From contig CALNXK010000101.1 of assembly GCA_942486035.1 (NCBI GenBank), positions 382,001 to 446,000 of the forward strand: DNA of 64,000 nucleotides, written 5' to 3'. The stretch comes from Porites lobata. Taxonomy: Eukaryota > Cnidaria > Anthozoa > Scleractinia > Poritidae. Made by a program: the position numbers and the translations under genes. Each line of letters begins with the position of its first letter. Position 1 is the first letter of the stretch. Positions 1 through 11,822 of the stretch are shown here, piece by piece. Under the pieces are notes generated by a model. That model was given only the letters and a program-made list of their open reading frames with translations. It was not told the origin of the DNA and did no database searches.

Positions 1-199
1 AAAAAATTAATTCCTGGTGAGGAAAAAATAATTGTGACGCATGGAAAAGTTAAAAAGAACACGAAAATAATTACAGGCTTAGGAAAAAATAATTACAAAC
101 AGACAAAATATTAACAGCAGGTACTCATCAAATTAATTCATCAAGAGGGAAAAATTAATCATGCAATTTTAACCAGAACGGGCCTTCATATCCATTCAT

Positions 200-1345
200 T
201 TAAACAAGAGTTAACTATTGGTTGATTAGCGATGTATCCCAAGACGACATTGAGAAAGCCGAGATCATTCCTTCGATAAATTCGAACCATTCGGCAATTT
301 TTCTCCATTTTAACGGCATAGACAAACCTAACCACGGCCCCTCTTTCTGGAAGTTTAATTCTAGCTTTGTGAATGATGACGACTTTGTTGCACTGATAAA
401 TGAAAGTGTGCCTTTGTGGTTAAAGGAATTCAAAGAAGAAGTTACAGATAAAAGGCTGTTATGGGATTTAATTAATTAAGTACAGGATTAGACGAATTAT
501 TATAAAATACAGCAAAGAAAAAGCTCCTGAGAAGAGAAGAAAGATTTCTGATATTGAGGCTTCTCTGAAGATTTCTAAAGAGATTTGCGCGCAGATCACC
601 AACTCCTGAGAACCAGGGGGAGTTTTAATTGTTTGAATGGAGTACGATTCTATCTTATGAACAGATAGCAAAAGGTGCTATAATCCGATCAAAAGCCACT
701 TGGTATGAAAAAGGAGAAAAAAAGCAATAAGTTTTTTTTTGAAATCTCAAACACATAAGAAAGCTAAGAGTTTTGTCCGAAACAATTTTGACGATAATGG
801 AGTACTAATCACTGATCCTTAAAGAAATATTGCAAGAAATTCAAAATTTTTATTTTAATCTCAAAACACGATCCTCGGTCCATCTGAAGACACGGTACTT
901 ATCGAACTGGAGATTGATTTCGCTTGTTAATGTTGATGTTAAAATAGGTACAAAGGCCATTGCTAAGAGATTAGTCTGAGAATAATGTTTACCAAATATC
1001 ATACGTTACAATCAATCTGCATATGGAAAGGGTAGAACCATTTTTTGAAGCGGTCAGGACCATAGAGGACGTTATGGAATTTTTAAAGAGATACAGTATT
1101 GATGAAAGAATGGTTTGTATAGTTTTTTAAAAGGCGTTTGACTCAGTTAGTAAGGGCTTTTTATTTCGAACTTTATCCTTTTTTGGTTTTAGACCATCTT
1201 TTATTCAATGGATCCACACTCAGTTTACAAGAATATCTCGAGTTGTGTCTTAAACAATGGCTTTACAACTTCACCCTTTGCAGTTGAAAGAAGAGTAAGA
1301 CAAGAAACCATCTCTCTTCTTACTTATTTATTATAGAATTAGAAG
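200..1345 (+). mobile_element. Tx1/L1-like LINE remnant, 5' part (endonuclease end to RT palm)
   Basis: Translated pieces match Tx1/L1-type LINE order: VNYWLISD with SNHSAI (last endonuclease motifs), GPSFWKFNSSFVND and KRLLWDLI (linker), then from about 1030 GRTIFEAVRTIEDVMEFL, KAFDSVSKGFLFRTL, FIQWI and NNGFTTSPFAVERRVRQ (reverse transcriptase). Frameshifts and stops break it. It stops at 1345-1360 where another element is inserted and resumes at 5345. The first 200 bases are AT-rich with no recognisable coding. Confidence 0.75.
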
Positions 1346-1581
1346 TTTAATGTGTTAATTAGCCTGTTCCAGGCTCAGAGATAGTCGGGCCCGCTGAATT
1401 AAGAAAGCGCTAAAACGAAAATAAAACGGGAGGAAACTGGGGAGCCAAGGGGCCGCGGGGCCTATAATCATTTCTTTAAACGACCCGTTCCGGTATACCA
1501 GCTCCTGGTATACCCTCTGATTGGTCAGATTTGACAGATTATATCAACAATCTCAAAGTGGGTCGTTCCTGTCACTCAGAA

Positions 1582-1740
1582 AGATGGCGTCCACGAAGAC
1601 GTCCACGCGCGTGAAACAGAGGAATCTGCGATAACTTCTTGTTTGAACGAATGTTTACGAGATTTCCCGCACATAGGAGCCCTCAGGAAGGAACAGAAGA
1701 CCTGCCTTGTGAACTTGGCGTGTGGAAAAAAATGTTTTTG
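1582..1740 (+). pseudogene. Possible RecQ-like helicase fragment inside the 4 kb element
   Basis: One open frame reads GALRKEQKTCLVNLACGKK, similar to the start of RecQ-like helicases (LRxEQ, then GKDVF before the Walker A). The frame then shifts and no P-loop is intact. Weak: based on one short stretch. Confidence 0.3.
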
Positions 1741-2220
1741 CACTCCGGCCAATCCGTCTTGCCTGATAACAAAGTGGGAATAACAGCACAGTCGCAAGAA
1801 GGAGTTAAGTTGTTGTAATGTTTATAATTTGTAGTCTATGAAGTGTATCGCATATTTTTCAGTAAATGAACCCCTAAGCATTTGTGAGCAATTCATAGAC
1901 AAGAAGAAAGCAATGGTAACTTATGGTAACTTTTTTTATCAGATACTGTTATACATAAATATATTCAAAGCTTAATTTACACATAACTGGGCCCGATAGA
2001 AAGAAAACAAGATGAACTTGCGGTGAACACAAAAGTCGGCCAGCTTTTTCTTTTAGGTCTTTTCTTTAGACATTATTTTGTAGACTCTCACATCCGTAAC
2101 CTGTAAATTGGATACCGTAGAGTATCGTGCATAAAAAAGATTTTTTCCCTTTATATTGTGTTGATGTCAGTCGTTTTCACTCAGCTGTTACCTCGAACTC
2201 CAAATCATTTTCCCCTGCCG

Positions 2221-2280
2221 CGCCATTGGACCCGCGACCGCGACATTGGACCCGCGACCCGCGACCCGCGACCCGCGACT
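2221..2280. repeat. GC-rich minisatellite, CCCGCGA units
   Basis: Four tidy copies of the 7-mer CCCGCGA at 2249-2278, preceded by two imperfect ones. Confidence 0.8.
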
Positions 2281-2971
2281 CTTAGTCAAACTCGCCTGTA
2301 CGGCGTCTTCCCACACAATCTCGGTCAAGGCATTTCGGTGGCATACCTGAGGAAAACAAAATCGCTCGGACCACGTGACCCGGAATGCATTAGCCGCGCG
2401 GAATAATGAGGTCTATAATACGGACAAGTCACGGCAGACAGTCGTTCTGTACAGTCCTTTCTGTATCATTAAAAACACTGGACACGGGAATTTTGTTGTT
2501 GGCAGTTTTCACACTAGAGCTAGAAAATGGATCATCGGTCAGACACTAGCCTGTGTCCAGTCGCCTCCTCCCCCACAGACACCCCTTTTCCGTTTTTTTT
2601 TTCTGAAGGGAGGGGGCGGCTGTACACAGGCTATCTAGAACGGATAACCCATCTTCAACCTGTCCGTCAAAATTGGCGGATAAAGTCAGGCAGATTGTTC
2701 ATTCAAAATTAAAACAGTTCCATTTTCAAATTAAGACGTATTACCTATCTGGCGCGAATTATCAAACGGATAACCCGTCTCACACGAATTATCTGTTTCT
2801 GGTGTGAAAACGGCCATTTCTGTTATAAATGAATTCGCGCCCCAACCTTGAGTTGAGCGTTCGCGTGTCTGCTTTTGCTTTTTCACAAAGATTATTTTTA
2901 TATTGATTGTTCTATGCGTAAAGTAATATTAGAAGTGGAATACTGTATGAAGCATGATCTATTAAATCTTA

Positions 2972-3600
2972 CAGTCAAACCAGGTGAAGCGTTCCCGTCG
3001 CTAACGAACTAATAAATTCATTAAAAGAAAAATGATTTCGTTTGTTGATTCAATAATTCATTCATAAAATGAACGATCCCATATTCATATTTAGCCTCGA
3101 TTCCATAATCGAATGTTGATTCGATTACTGTTTTTTGAAAAACTACACTTTTTTTTTCTTCGAGTCGAGTGCGGGCGAGTTCTGAAGTTCAAACCCAAAC
3201 AAACTGTTTGCAACGGACCTGACCTCTTAGAAAACACCATAGTCAAACTGAGGTCAATGTATGTGCGGTGATTGGTGGATTTCAATCCTCGGCCTTTGCC
3301 AGTTTTCTTGCATTGCGGTCTGTCTATTCTAGCTGTTCTTTTGATTAAAGGCAATTAAAAACGCAATCGTAAACGGCAAGAAAAGGGAAGCAAATACGAT
3401 TGAACTCAACAGACAAGAATAAAGAACAGGTAGATTTTGTTCATAAACCAAATCAAAATTTAAATATTGAATCGAGGTCCAATTTGACTGTTGGATTATT
3501 CATTTTATGAATGGATTATTGAATCAACAAACGAAATCATTTTTCCATTAATGAATTCATTAGTTTGCTAGCGACGGGAACGCTTGACCTGGTTTGACTG
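2972..3600. mobile_element. Mariner-like MITE with TA duplication
   Basis: Terminal inverted repeats of about 105 bases begin CAGTCAAACCAGGTGAAGCG and end with the reverse complement. Both sides are flanked by TA (2970-2971 and 3601-3602), as in Tc1/mariner elements. The interior has no transposase. A shorter relative lies at 14892-15131. Confidence 0.75.
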
Positions 3601-5344
3601 TAAGATTTTTCAAAAGAATAGCTTATTTCATCCCGAGGTAATCCTAAGACTTTTATTTTGCTTTAAAGTTAGAAAAAATACAGGTTTATTAATATTTAAC
3701 TCCTTGAAACAAAAGGAATTAATTTTTAACTTTTTTGTTAACCGCAACTGAAAAAAAATTAGCCGATAGCCGTAAAAGAGCCGAAATTTTTAGCCGATAA
3801 CCGTAAAAGCCACCACCCCATTGAGACCCTCTTTGATGCCCCGCCGCCCTCCAGCAATTAACCTGTCATTGAAATGTCAATACGTCAAGTTTTCATCACG
3901 GATATCGAGAGATCCCTCAAGTTCTCAGTTCGCGTCATAATGCTCGTTTACGTAGCTTCTTATATTAAATGTACCAGAGGAAATATTGCTATGGGTAGAG
4001 TTTATATTCCGCGGAGGAAAATTGTGTAAGTTTAGCACCATATACAGCAGACAATTCAGTTTGAGTATGTTCCTTGTTAATTTTAATCCGTTTTACAAGG
4101 TAATTTGTCTGCTCAATATCGTTTAAACGTCAGTAATAATCATTTTCCTTGATTTTCCTTTACCGCTGTTATCTTTGTATTAGCCTGCAAGCAGAGATTT
4201 TTAGACCTTTTTAGCGTTTACGAAGTCGTTCGCGTCGCTTAAACCATGGAAGTGAGAAGCAACTGCTGACAGGGTATTCCTGTACTGTTGTGATTCACGC
4301 GTTCTCGGAGCACAAAGCGTAGCTGTTCGCAAAGTACATGCTCTCTTTGCATGTATCCATTGATTTTTGGGTTTTATCACTCTTTTGTAGGAGGGTGATT
4401 ATTTTTCTGTGCCCTTTGAACGTCGGTTTATAAGTCAATTGCTTTCTAAATGTGACTGCAGTTTATCACAGGAAAGTATAAGAAGAGTTCAATATTTGGA
4501 ATGCTTAGTTTTTCTTTTTGCATCCGATCACAGCATATTTTTTGCTCTTCTTGGAGCCGAGGGATAAGCGAAAAGTCTCGCAAAGAAATTTATATTGCTT
4601 GCTCAAAATTCGTCTTTAAAAATCTTTTCTCGAGTAGTAGAAGCTTGACATTGAAAGAACGCAAAGACATTTGACCAATCAGAGCATGGTACCAATCTGG
4701 TATCATGGAACGGCGGCATCAGAGGCATGTCTACAGGCTCCGCCGCCTTTTCCCCCCTCCCCAGACCACCGCTGGGCTCGCTTCGCTAGCCGATATTTTT
4801 CCTATTTGTTTTGTTTTTTGCCTTTTTCCCCCCACTGCGGAACCTGGTCCCAGGCTAATCAGGGGGCAAATCATCAACAATAACCGCAAAAAATTAATGC
4901 GTGTCATGATCTCTCACCATGAAACAAGCGACAAAAATCACACAGTTTGCTCAGTCAAAATGTACACCCCTCCAGGGCATAATCTACCCATAAAAGAAAA
5001 TATTCATTGGAACAAGCAGCATTTTGGCACGAGATAAAAGTCGTGTGTTGCCTACCGACCCGCCTTTTACACTCCAAATTTCTCACGCTCGCATAAGGGA
5101 TTAGCACCGCGCAAAATAATCTCGCTAGAGATTCAGAAATTCAGCTCATTGACATTTCAACAGTTGGACAGCCGAAATCTAATAATCTCAAATGTGCCAA
5201 AAGTAGGCGAGATACGGTCGTAAAATAAATGATTATAGGCTCTCTCTCCTTTCCTTTTTCTTTTTCCTCCCGCCAACTTTTCACGAGCCTTTTACTTTCG
5301 CGTCTCCCCTACAATCTGAGAACCTGGAATAGGCTTTGTGTTTT

Positions 5345-5895
5345 TAAAATATACGTAACAGTAATGACATCCGTGGTATTATACTTGATAATAAAGAGAT
5401 CAAAGTAAGTCTGTTCACAAATGACCTGACTGGGTTTTTAAAAGATGATCCCTCTCAACAAACTTTGTAATACTTATAGAACATTAAAGAACTTGCTCTG
5501 GTCTATAGGTTAACCACGAAAAGTCAGAGCTTTTGCTGCCACGTAACCGGGCCTATACCGTACCAGAAACCGCTCTGAACAACATAAAAATTAAACGATC
5601 TGTTAAAATCTTGGGAGTAAATTTTACCTGTGACATTCGAGCAAATAAAGCTTAAAGATCAATGAATTAATCAGTTCCATTCAACTTAGGTTGAGAATCT
5701 GGAGGTGGAGGGATTTGTCTATCTCAGGGAGAATTCAAGTTGTCAAAACCTTTATTATCCTAATCTTATTCTATCGCAAGAGCTTGATATCATTGGATAA
5801 AGAATTTGTGAAAGAAGCAAACAAAATCATCTTTGATTTTATCTGGAAAGGAGAGCATAAAGTTAAACGCTCTGCTCTTATTAGTGACAAAACCT
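5345..5895 (+). mobile_element. Same Tx1/L1-like LINE remnant, 3' part (RT fingers/thumb)
   Basis: From 5349 the reading IRNSNDIRGII, then EIKVSLFTNDLTGFLKDD (the ADD motif region), continues exactly where the first part stopped. It is followed by IKIKRSVKILGVNF and, in a fresh frame, WRDLSISGRIQVVKTF and ANKIIFDFIWKGEHKVKRSA. This is the order of one reverse transcriptase, so the two pieces are one element split by an insertion. It fades out about 5895. Confidence 0.75.
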
Positions 5896-6129
5896 TTAGA
5901 CCATTCCCGGCTGAAACAGATGTAGCGGGGGGACCTGTTCGAAGCAGTTGAGCTCGGAAGGCAGATAATTGCTAGATTGATGCACGTGTTAATTTGTAGC
6001 CACCTGATGAATAGTTCGAGTTTGAAATTGATACTGTTACTAGCTTACCTTTTTTTTACTGTTGAATTCTCTCGGTTATTCGTGATTCCGCTTTTTGATG
6101 TGCTAACAAATGCCGATGTAAAATGGAAC
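5896..6129. other. No recognisable feature
   Basis: Unique-looking sequence between the LINE remnant and the possible last exon of gene A. I see no polyadenylation signal that is convincing for the minus strand. Confidence 0.4.
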
Positions 6130-6296
6130 TTAATGCGCTAAGTAGTAGCATGAGGTTCGCAACCTTAAAATGTGACTTCTCGGAAAGGAACACTTAAAAG
6201 GAAGTCGTCCAATCAACGGTTTTGGAAAAAGAGGATTTTGATTCACGACTTTCTGCGAAGTATCCCGCTTCTGTCGCTGCATTGCAAAGTTGAAAC
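6130..6296 (-). CDS. Possible last exon of gene A (cytoplasmic tail)
   Basis: After acceptor TTCCCAG a phase-1 exon would give G|GT and read FNFAMQRQKRDTSQKVVNQN, ending at a TAA at 6132-6130. That is 54 residues, basic, as expected of a cytoplasmic tail. Phase fits the exon 18 donor. Against it: I found no counterpart near gene B and no clear polyadenylation signal. The alternative is an exon elsewhere or unspliced termination at 7770. Confidence 0.3.
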
Positions 6297-7840
6297 CTGG
6301 GAAGCGGTTTTTTTGCGTAGAAAAGTGGTCTGTGATGAATGGCAAAATAAAGGTAATCCGAGATGCATGTTTTTAAATTTTTAGCAACAAGGCTCACGTA
6401 ATATTGTTCAGTTTGATTGCAGGAAAATGGTTAATAACTGGTTGGTTTTCTGAAACAATTCATTGTCTTGGAGCTCTCTTCAGAAGTGTTTCGAACCTCG
6501 CTATTGCCATGTTCGAAATTCAAGGATAATCTATAAGTCAAATGCATTGAGCGTTATCTTCTTTTCTCAAATTTCTCTTAATGCGGATGATTCAAGAATG
6601 TAGGTTATTCAGTGACACAATTTTTTTGTAACGAAAGCAATAGCCCTTAGCCTGCACGAGATTTACGAAATATATAGAGCTGTGGCAACAAGTGCTGACA
6701 TTTTTGTAACGTAGTTTGTGGTAGTTTAAGTAGTTCATCAGGAATTTCGTTGATTGTTCGATTGTGCTCGAGGTTTCACACGTGCTATGATGAGTCTTAT
6801 TATGATATGATTGGTGGTTCAAGGTACGCCCTCCCCTACTTTGGTGTTTGACACGATTTTGATTTTAATTGTGTTTTTAATGCGTTACTGTTACTGTACG
6901 ATGATGCAAATGTGAGGTTTACATGAAGCCCCTTCTAAACGCAATTTGAAAATTATGGCATTTTTCAGAGTGGCTTAAAAACTGCCTCTGAAGATGGGTA
7001 AAAACTTCATTGAACAAGGAAACAGACACTACCAAGATCCGAAGATTACGAATAATAATATAACATTATGGTTCATACAACGAATTTCGTTATATTTGCC
7101 ACAATTCAAAATAACGTTATTTAGTGTTCGGGATACAATTACGATTAGAGTCTTTCTCGTTATGGCGTTCACTGAGTATTACCCCGTTAGGTACTCCGTC
7201 ATTCATCAAGTGAACTCTTGGATCAGAAGATGCCTTTGTACATCATATGGCTCTGGTCTTTGGCCAAAGACCGTCTGGAAACAGCTAACAATCTTTCTCT
7301 TGATATAAGCCAATCTACAATGAATCATTTTGATGCAATGTAGGACACACGATGACACCTTTTTGTATACAAACGATAAGTGCGCGATCCCTTTACCTAA
7401 AAATAAAAGTTTAAGACATCATGTGATATTTAAACCAACAGGATTAAAAATTTAAGATTAGCTAAGATTAATTGCAATCTTCCTAAAGAGTGGCATTTAA
7501 TTCTTTCGTGCTGGTGGCATAAAATCCCTGCTTTTATGTATAATTTTTTGTAGCTCGATTTTTGAAAACGTTTCCAGGAAATAGACCTCCTCGGTCAATG
7601 GACCTTTTTTGGCCAAAATCTCTGTGCAAAGAAGCCAATATAAAAACGTATAGTGCGGCCATCGCTTTTTTTCTCTTCTCCTCTCTTTCTTCTCGAACTT
7701 ACTATTTATCCTGCCTTTGTTAGGATGCCGCTTTGCGAATCATTGAAGAGAATCTATGGTTTTAATTTTTCACGAGCCAGAAGGGGCTCTGCTCATTGAG
7801 TCAGTCAAGAAATTAGCAGTTGAATAATCATGAGGCTTAC
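6297..7840 (-). other. Possible intron 18 or 3' flank of gene A; no further feature
   Basis: AT-rich, with only short chance ORFs on both strands. It would be the last intron if the exon at 6130-6296 is real. If translation runs through the donor, the stop is at 7770 and this is 3' UTR and flank. Confidence 0.4.
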
Positions 7841-9346
7841 CCAAAGCAACCAGCAGCACAGAGCTGTTGAGGACGACGAACAGGATGTTCACGATCAAGG
7901 AGTCATTATCTTTGGTGACATCAGAGGTGCTGTACATTGCCCCGAGGCAAACGTCAAAGAAGATAACCCACAAAACAAAGGTTTGCAGTAGATCTTCAAA
8001 TTTGCCTTTGATCGGGCGGAAGAATGTGTAGGCCACACCAAAGACACTCACGACCAGCAGAGTCAGACCAATCTGGGATACTCCCCCTGAACCAAAAAGG
8101 AAAATTAGCGAGATAAGTATCAACTTTCGGTACATCTCTGTTATTTCCCAGAACCAAAATTTATCCTTGTAGTTCTCAAAAAAGACTTTCAGTCCAAAAG
8201 AAAGTTCCTCATACCGCTCTGATTGTCGGTATTTATAAATAAGCAGCAGTACCATCAGAGGAAATCCCACAGGGTATACGGAAAACACGGCAGCAAATGG
8301 CCAATACGTCTTGTGCTGGGGAGTAAAGCATTGGATGGAGTAATCAGCCTTCATGAGAGAGATACACTGGCTTCCTTCGTCTGAAAAGCAATGTTTGACG
8401 CATGCGCCCTGAAGAGGAAGAATTTGGATAATTGTTTTACTTGTCATGGGATATGATGCCAGCAGAAACAGGAAAATGTTCCGATAGCAGGACCTCTTCA
8501 ACCTAGAAAGAGCACGTAGCTTTTCGCTCTCTGGACGATCCTTATTGCTTTTGATGTACAGCAATTGAAGGAACATGTAAACAAAGGCAAAAGAAACGAC
8601 AAGAAAGGTAACAGAAAGAACCAAGATGAATTTTAAGAACGGGTTAAGTCGAAGTTGAGAATAGACGCAACTCCATGGTGCAAATTGAAAAATATTGCCA
8701 TCAAACAATTTCAGAAACTTGTCCATTGCGATCAGAGTAACTGGCCAATGAACTCTGGTCAGTGCCGAGAAAACACCGGAAATAACCTGGTAAAACCCGA
8801 TGACAATTTTGAAGCAGGACATGATGATATCTGCAACAGTACGATTATTTTCTGTCTTTTTGGAGTCTCCCCACAGAACCATTGTAAAGATCAGAATAAA
8901 GACTCCAATAACCACCAATGATGAAATTATGGAAACCAAGAATCCAGGACATTTCAAACAGAAATTAAATCGTAAGTAGTAGCCATGTGAACAGGTAGCA
9001 CACAAGTTTCCTTGGTATCCTTCTTCACACTCTGAATTTATTCCTCCCTTGCAGGACCCAGCAAAAGGACATTTTACTGGTTTGGGCAGTAAAACACTAA
9101 ATTTGGTGTATGAATCGTTGTAACCAGAACCAAAACTATGGATGTTGTCAACAAACTCTTTGTAGAACTCTTTGCTACTTTGATTGGCCCATTTCCAGAA
9201 ATAATTAGGTGCAAGTATTGCTGTATCGTCATCACATTTGATGCCATGAGCTGGACATTCTGAGCATGGGCCAAAACGATCCAAACGATAAAATCCACGG
9301 AGGCATTTACATGCGCGATAACCAGCATGTTCGTTCGAGAGCGTCC
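7841..9346 (-). CDS. Gene A exon 18: Cys-rich module plus multi-pass membrane domain
   Basis: 1506 nt from acceptor GAACAG to donor G|GTAAGC. It begins TLSNEHAGYRACKCLRGFYR, then has CSECPAHGIKC and C-rich pairs up to GNLCATCSHGYYLRF and CLKCPG. Eight to nine hydrophobic segments follow, the first FLVSIISSLVVIGVFILIF. Other marks are a four-Cys loop between segments 4 and 5 (GACVKHCF, then two more Cys), YPVGFPL in segment 5, and MYRKLILISLIFLFG in segment 6. The C-terminal module resembles those found behind Cys-rich repeats in many protist and early-animal membrane proteins; I cannot give it a certain family. The ORF would continue past the donor to a stop at 7770, but the same donor position exists in gene B, so splicing is preferred. 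Confidence 0.92.
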
Positions 9347-11789
9347 CTGTTCAAAGAAAAACAATTGACAAGGGATAATTTCGGAAAAACTAAAACTTTA
9401 AATAAAAATGTTTTTGCGAAAATCTAATGCTGCTGTCCCTATCTCGATCTGATTCAGGAATGAAACTTAAAATTTCAGTCAGGGGATTCTACCGAGAAAG
9501 GGTCTCATGAAGCCTATGACGTCCACAATAACGCTCAAAAATTTAATTTCAAGTATCACGCAACCCAAAACTTATCAAATCAAAGAGAGAAATTATTTCC
9601 CGGGATGTGATGTTGTGTGATTTACAGTTTTTTTTAATGGTATCTTTTATTGAAACACCCAGGAATATGTCATTATCACATTGCCTAAAATACACCCTGT
9701 TTATCTCCCAGTTCTCCACAACCATTGTCTTTCAATTTATCTTGGATATTGTAGTCTTCCCAAGAGATATTGCAGCGTTTATGCAAAATTTTGAGGGGTA
9801 GACAGTGTGTGTTATGGGCAATGTGAAAGTGGTTAATTGCATTTCCCGAGTTTGATTAATTTGTCCTTGACTTGTGTACAGCAACAAAATAAGCAATTTC
9901 CTTTAGTCTACAAGTAGAAATTACTTTCTCGTCAGCAATTTGATTTATTGAACGCTCAAAAGGTGGAGACTAAAGTGGTAATTAACATGGAGTCAATTAA
10001 GGTGAGTTTAGTAAGAAAAGGGAGGTTATTACGATGACGATGGTACATTAAGGAATAAAAAAAAAGCTGAGTTATTGCCCGGACAGCTGTTCATAATAAA
10101 CTAAAAGTGAAAGAGATGGTAAGAAATAAGGTGTTTTTGCTTATAGTGAGGTGATGACGATGACGCTGGCGCTAAGTGAGAAAATAATATTGAGTATGAT
10201 GGTTCCTACCGTACGGACATGCCCAGCAGTCAGTTGCACGGATACCGGGACGTCGTTCTTTGGAGACGAAAGTCCCTAAGCTGCATTGCTTGCAATTGAT
10301 CTGCCCCATTTGGTCTTGGTAAAAACCTCCTGTTAGGTAATGGTAAAAAATAAAAGCACTAAAAATTGTAGTCAACGGTTGTCTTTAAAGATAAAGGAAA
10401 ATTAACGCCATAATACTTATTTGTGCGTTCAGGCGCGTTGACTAGAAGTAATCCGAAATGAGTCGCGTCGTGAAGTTCTTTTTATATAGTATAGATGGTC
10501 TTCATAGAGAGGCTATCATGAAGTTAAATGGCTGTTGCCGTTGCCGTTGTAGAGGTTAAACTAGGGTGTGCATGTATGTATGGAATGTAAGCACGGACGA
10601 AAGAAACGTGCCTCTGTGAAAGGTAGCCATCGTGGAGAAGTTCAATCCAATTTGAAAAGTCAGGCTGTGATTGTATAAATACTAAGTACAATATAACGTG
10701 CTACCTTCATGAACAGATCAATGCTATTTTAAAATAGATCTAACGATGTGATATAAAAATTAGTAAAATATATCACCTGCAGGACACGCTTGACAAGAAC
10801 CAAACATGTTTACTTGTTTGGAGGTATTGCCAGCATGGTAACCAACCGGACAAAGACTGCAGTTAAAACATCTCCATGCAATAACAATACCTGGTGTACA
10901 TTTGGGGCACACAAAACCTGAACGTGCAAAACTGTCAAGGTTGAACGTTTGCTCATCAAGGCGGAGCAGGTGAAAAACAGCCGAAGGAGCGCATTCACTG
11001 AAACACAAGAAATAAGAAACAGTATTAATTTCGGCGAATTCATGACCAGGTTAGTACAGATTGACTGTTAACAGGAATAGGATGTTTTGTAAAAGATGAC
11101 CAGAAAGTTTAAAGCAGTGAGTAGCGAGTTACCAAATCTTGAATGAAGGAGGGAGACCGATTGCGTAGAGCCTTGAAGATTAGAAATAGAATCTTGAATG
11201 TAATGCGCTCAGAAGTAGTCATACTTGTGGGAGCATGTAATTGAGAGGGCGACTGATTTTGCATAGATTTTTCACGTCATACTTTGGCAAATTATTGAAA
11301 AGAGGGTTACAAAAGTCACTCTTGGAAGACGCGAAAACCTGGACGAGAATTTGGGTGGTCTTTTCAATACTTTTTTTGTTCACTTACATGACTGATGTAT
11401 AATTTCCGGCAGGAAGCTGATAAAGGTTTCCACAAGTTACAGACCTACGAGAAATGACACTGTAAAAATTGCTACTGAGTTACATCAATTGTCATTGGAA
11501 TTGCATGGAGTTTTCTTTCTCTTTGCAAGAGTTATCCATTCTGAGGCTCGTGTGATATATATTTTTTATAAATGTTTATTTTCTGTATCATGGCTACAAA
11601 AATTTTTTATTCACACTGTGTTGATCTTAGGGACCTCGGAACAAATTAGAAGTGTGGAGTTAGCGATTACAGGTGGCTAGGTACGAGTGAGCGTCAGGAA
11701 AAGTCGGAAGGCATGCGTTCTTACCACAAAAAAACACTTCGAAATTCAAGTCTCCTCAAGCCGCCATGAAATAAAAACACCTTAGGCCC

Positions 11790-11822
<33 letters not shown>

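Larger units (their letters stand above)
1361..5335. mobile_element. About 4 kb inverted-repeat DNA element inserted in the LINE
   Basis: The left end AGCCTGTTCCAGGCTC and the reverse complement of the right end AGCCTATTCCAGGTTC match, and similarity continues inward (GGGAGG, GCCTATAATCATTT) for about 130 bases. The flanks share TGTGTT, so a degenerate 10-11 bp target duplication is possible. It contains its own nested MITE (2972-3600), a (CCCGCGA) minisatellite and a possible helicase fragment. Superfamily not determined. Two separate copies of the same end cannot be fully excluded, but LINE continuity across the gap favours one insertion. Confidence 0.55.

Noticed and set aside
4671..5037. 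Overlapping ORFs starting MTNQSMVP and MERRHQRH
   Set aside because: They fall in the right part of the 4 kb inverted-repeat element in sequence with GC-rich repeat character; no protein features.
7770..7840. C-terminal extension of gene A through to the stop at 7770
   Set aside because: It lies past a good donor that is conserved in gene B, and the 23 residues added resemble nothing in B. Kept only as an alternative.
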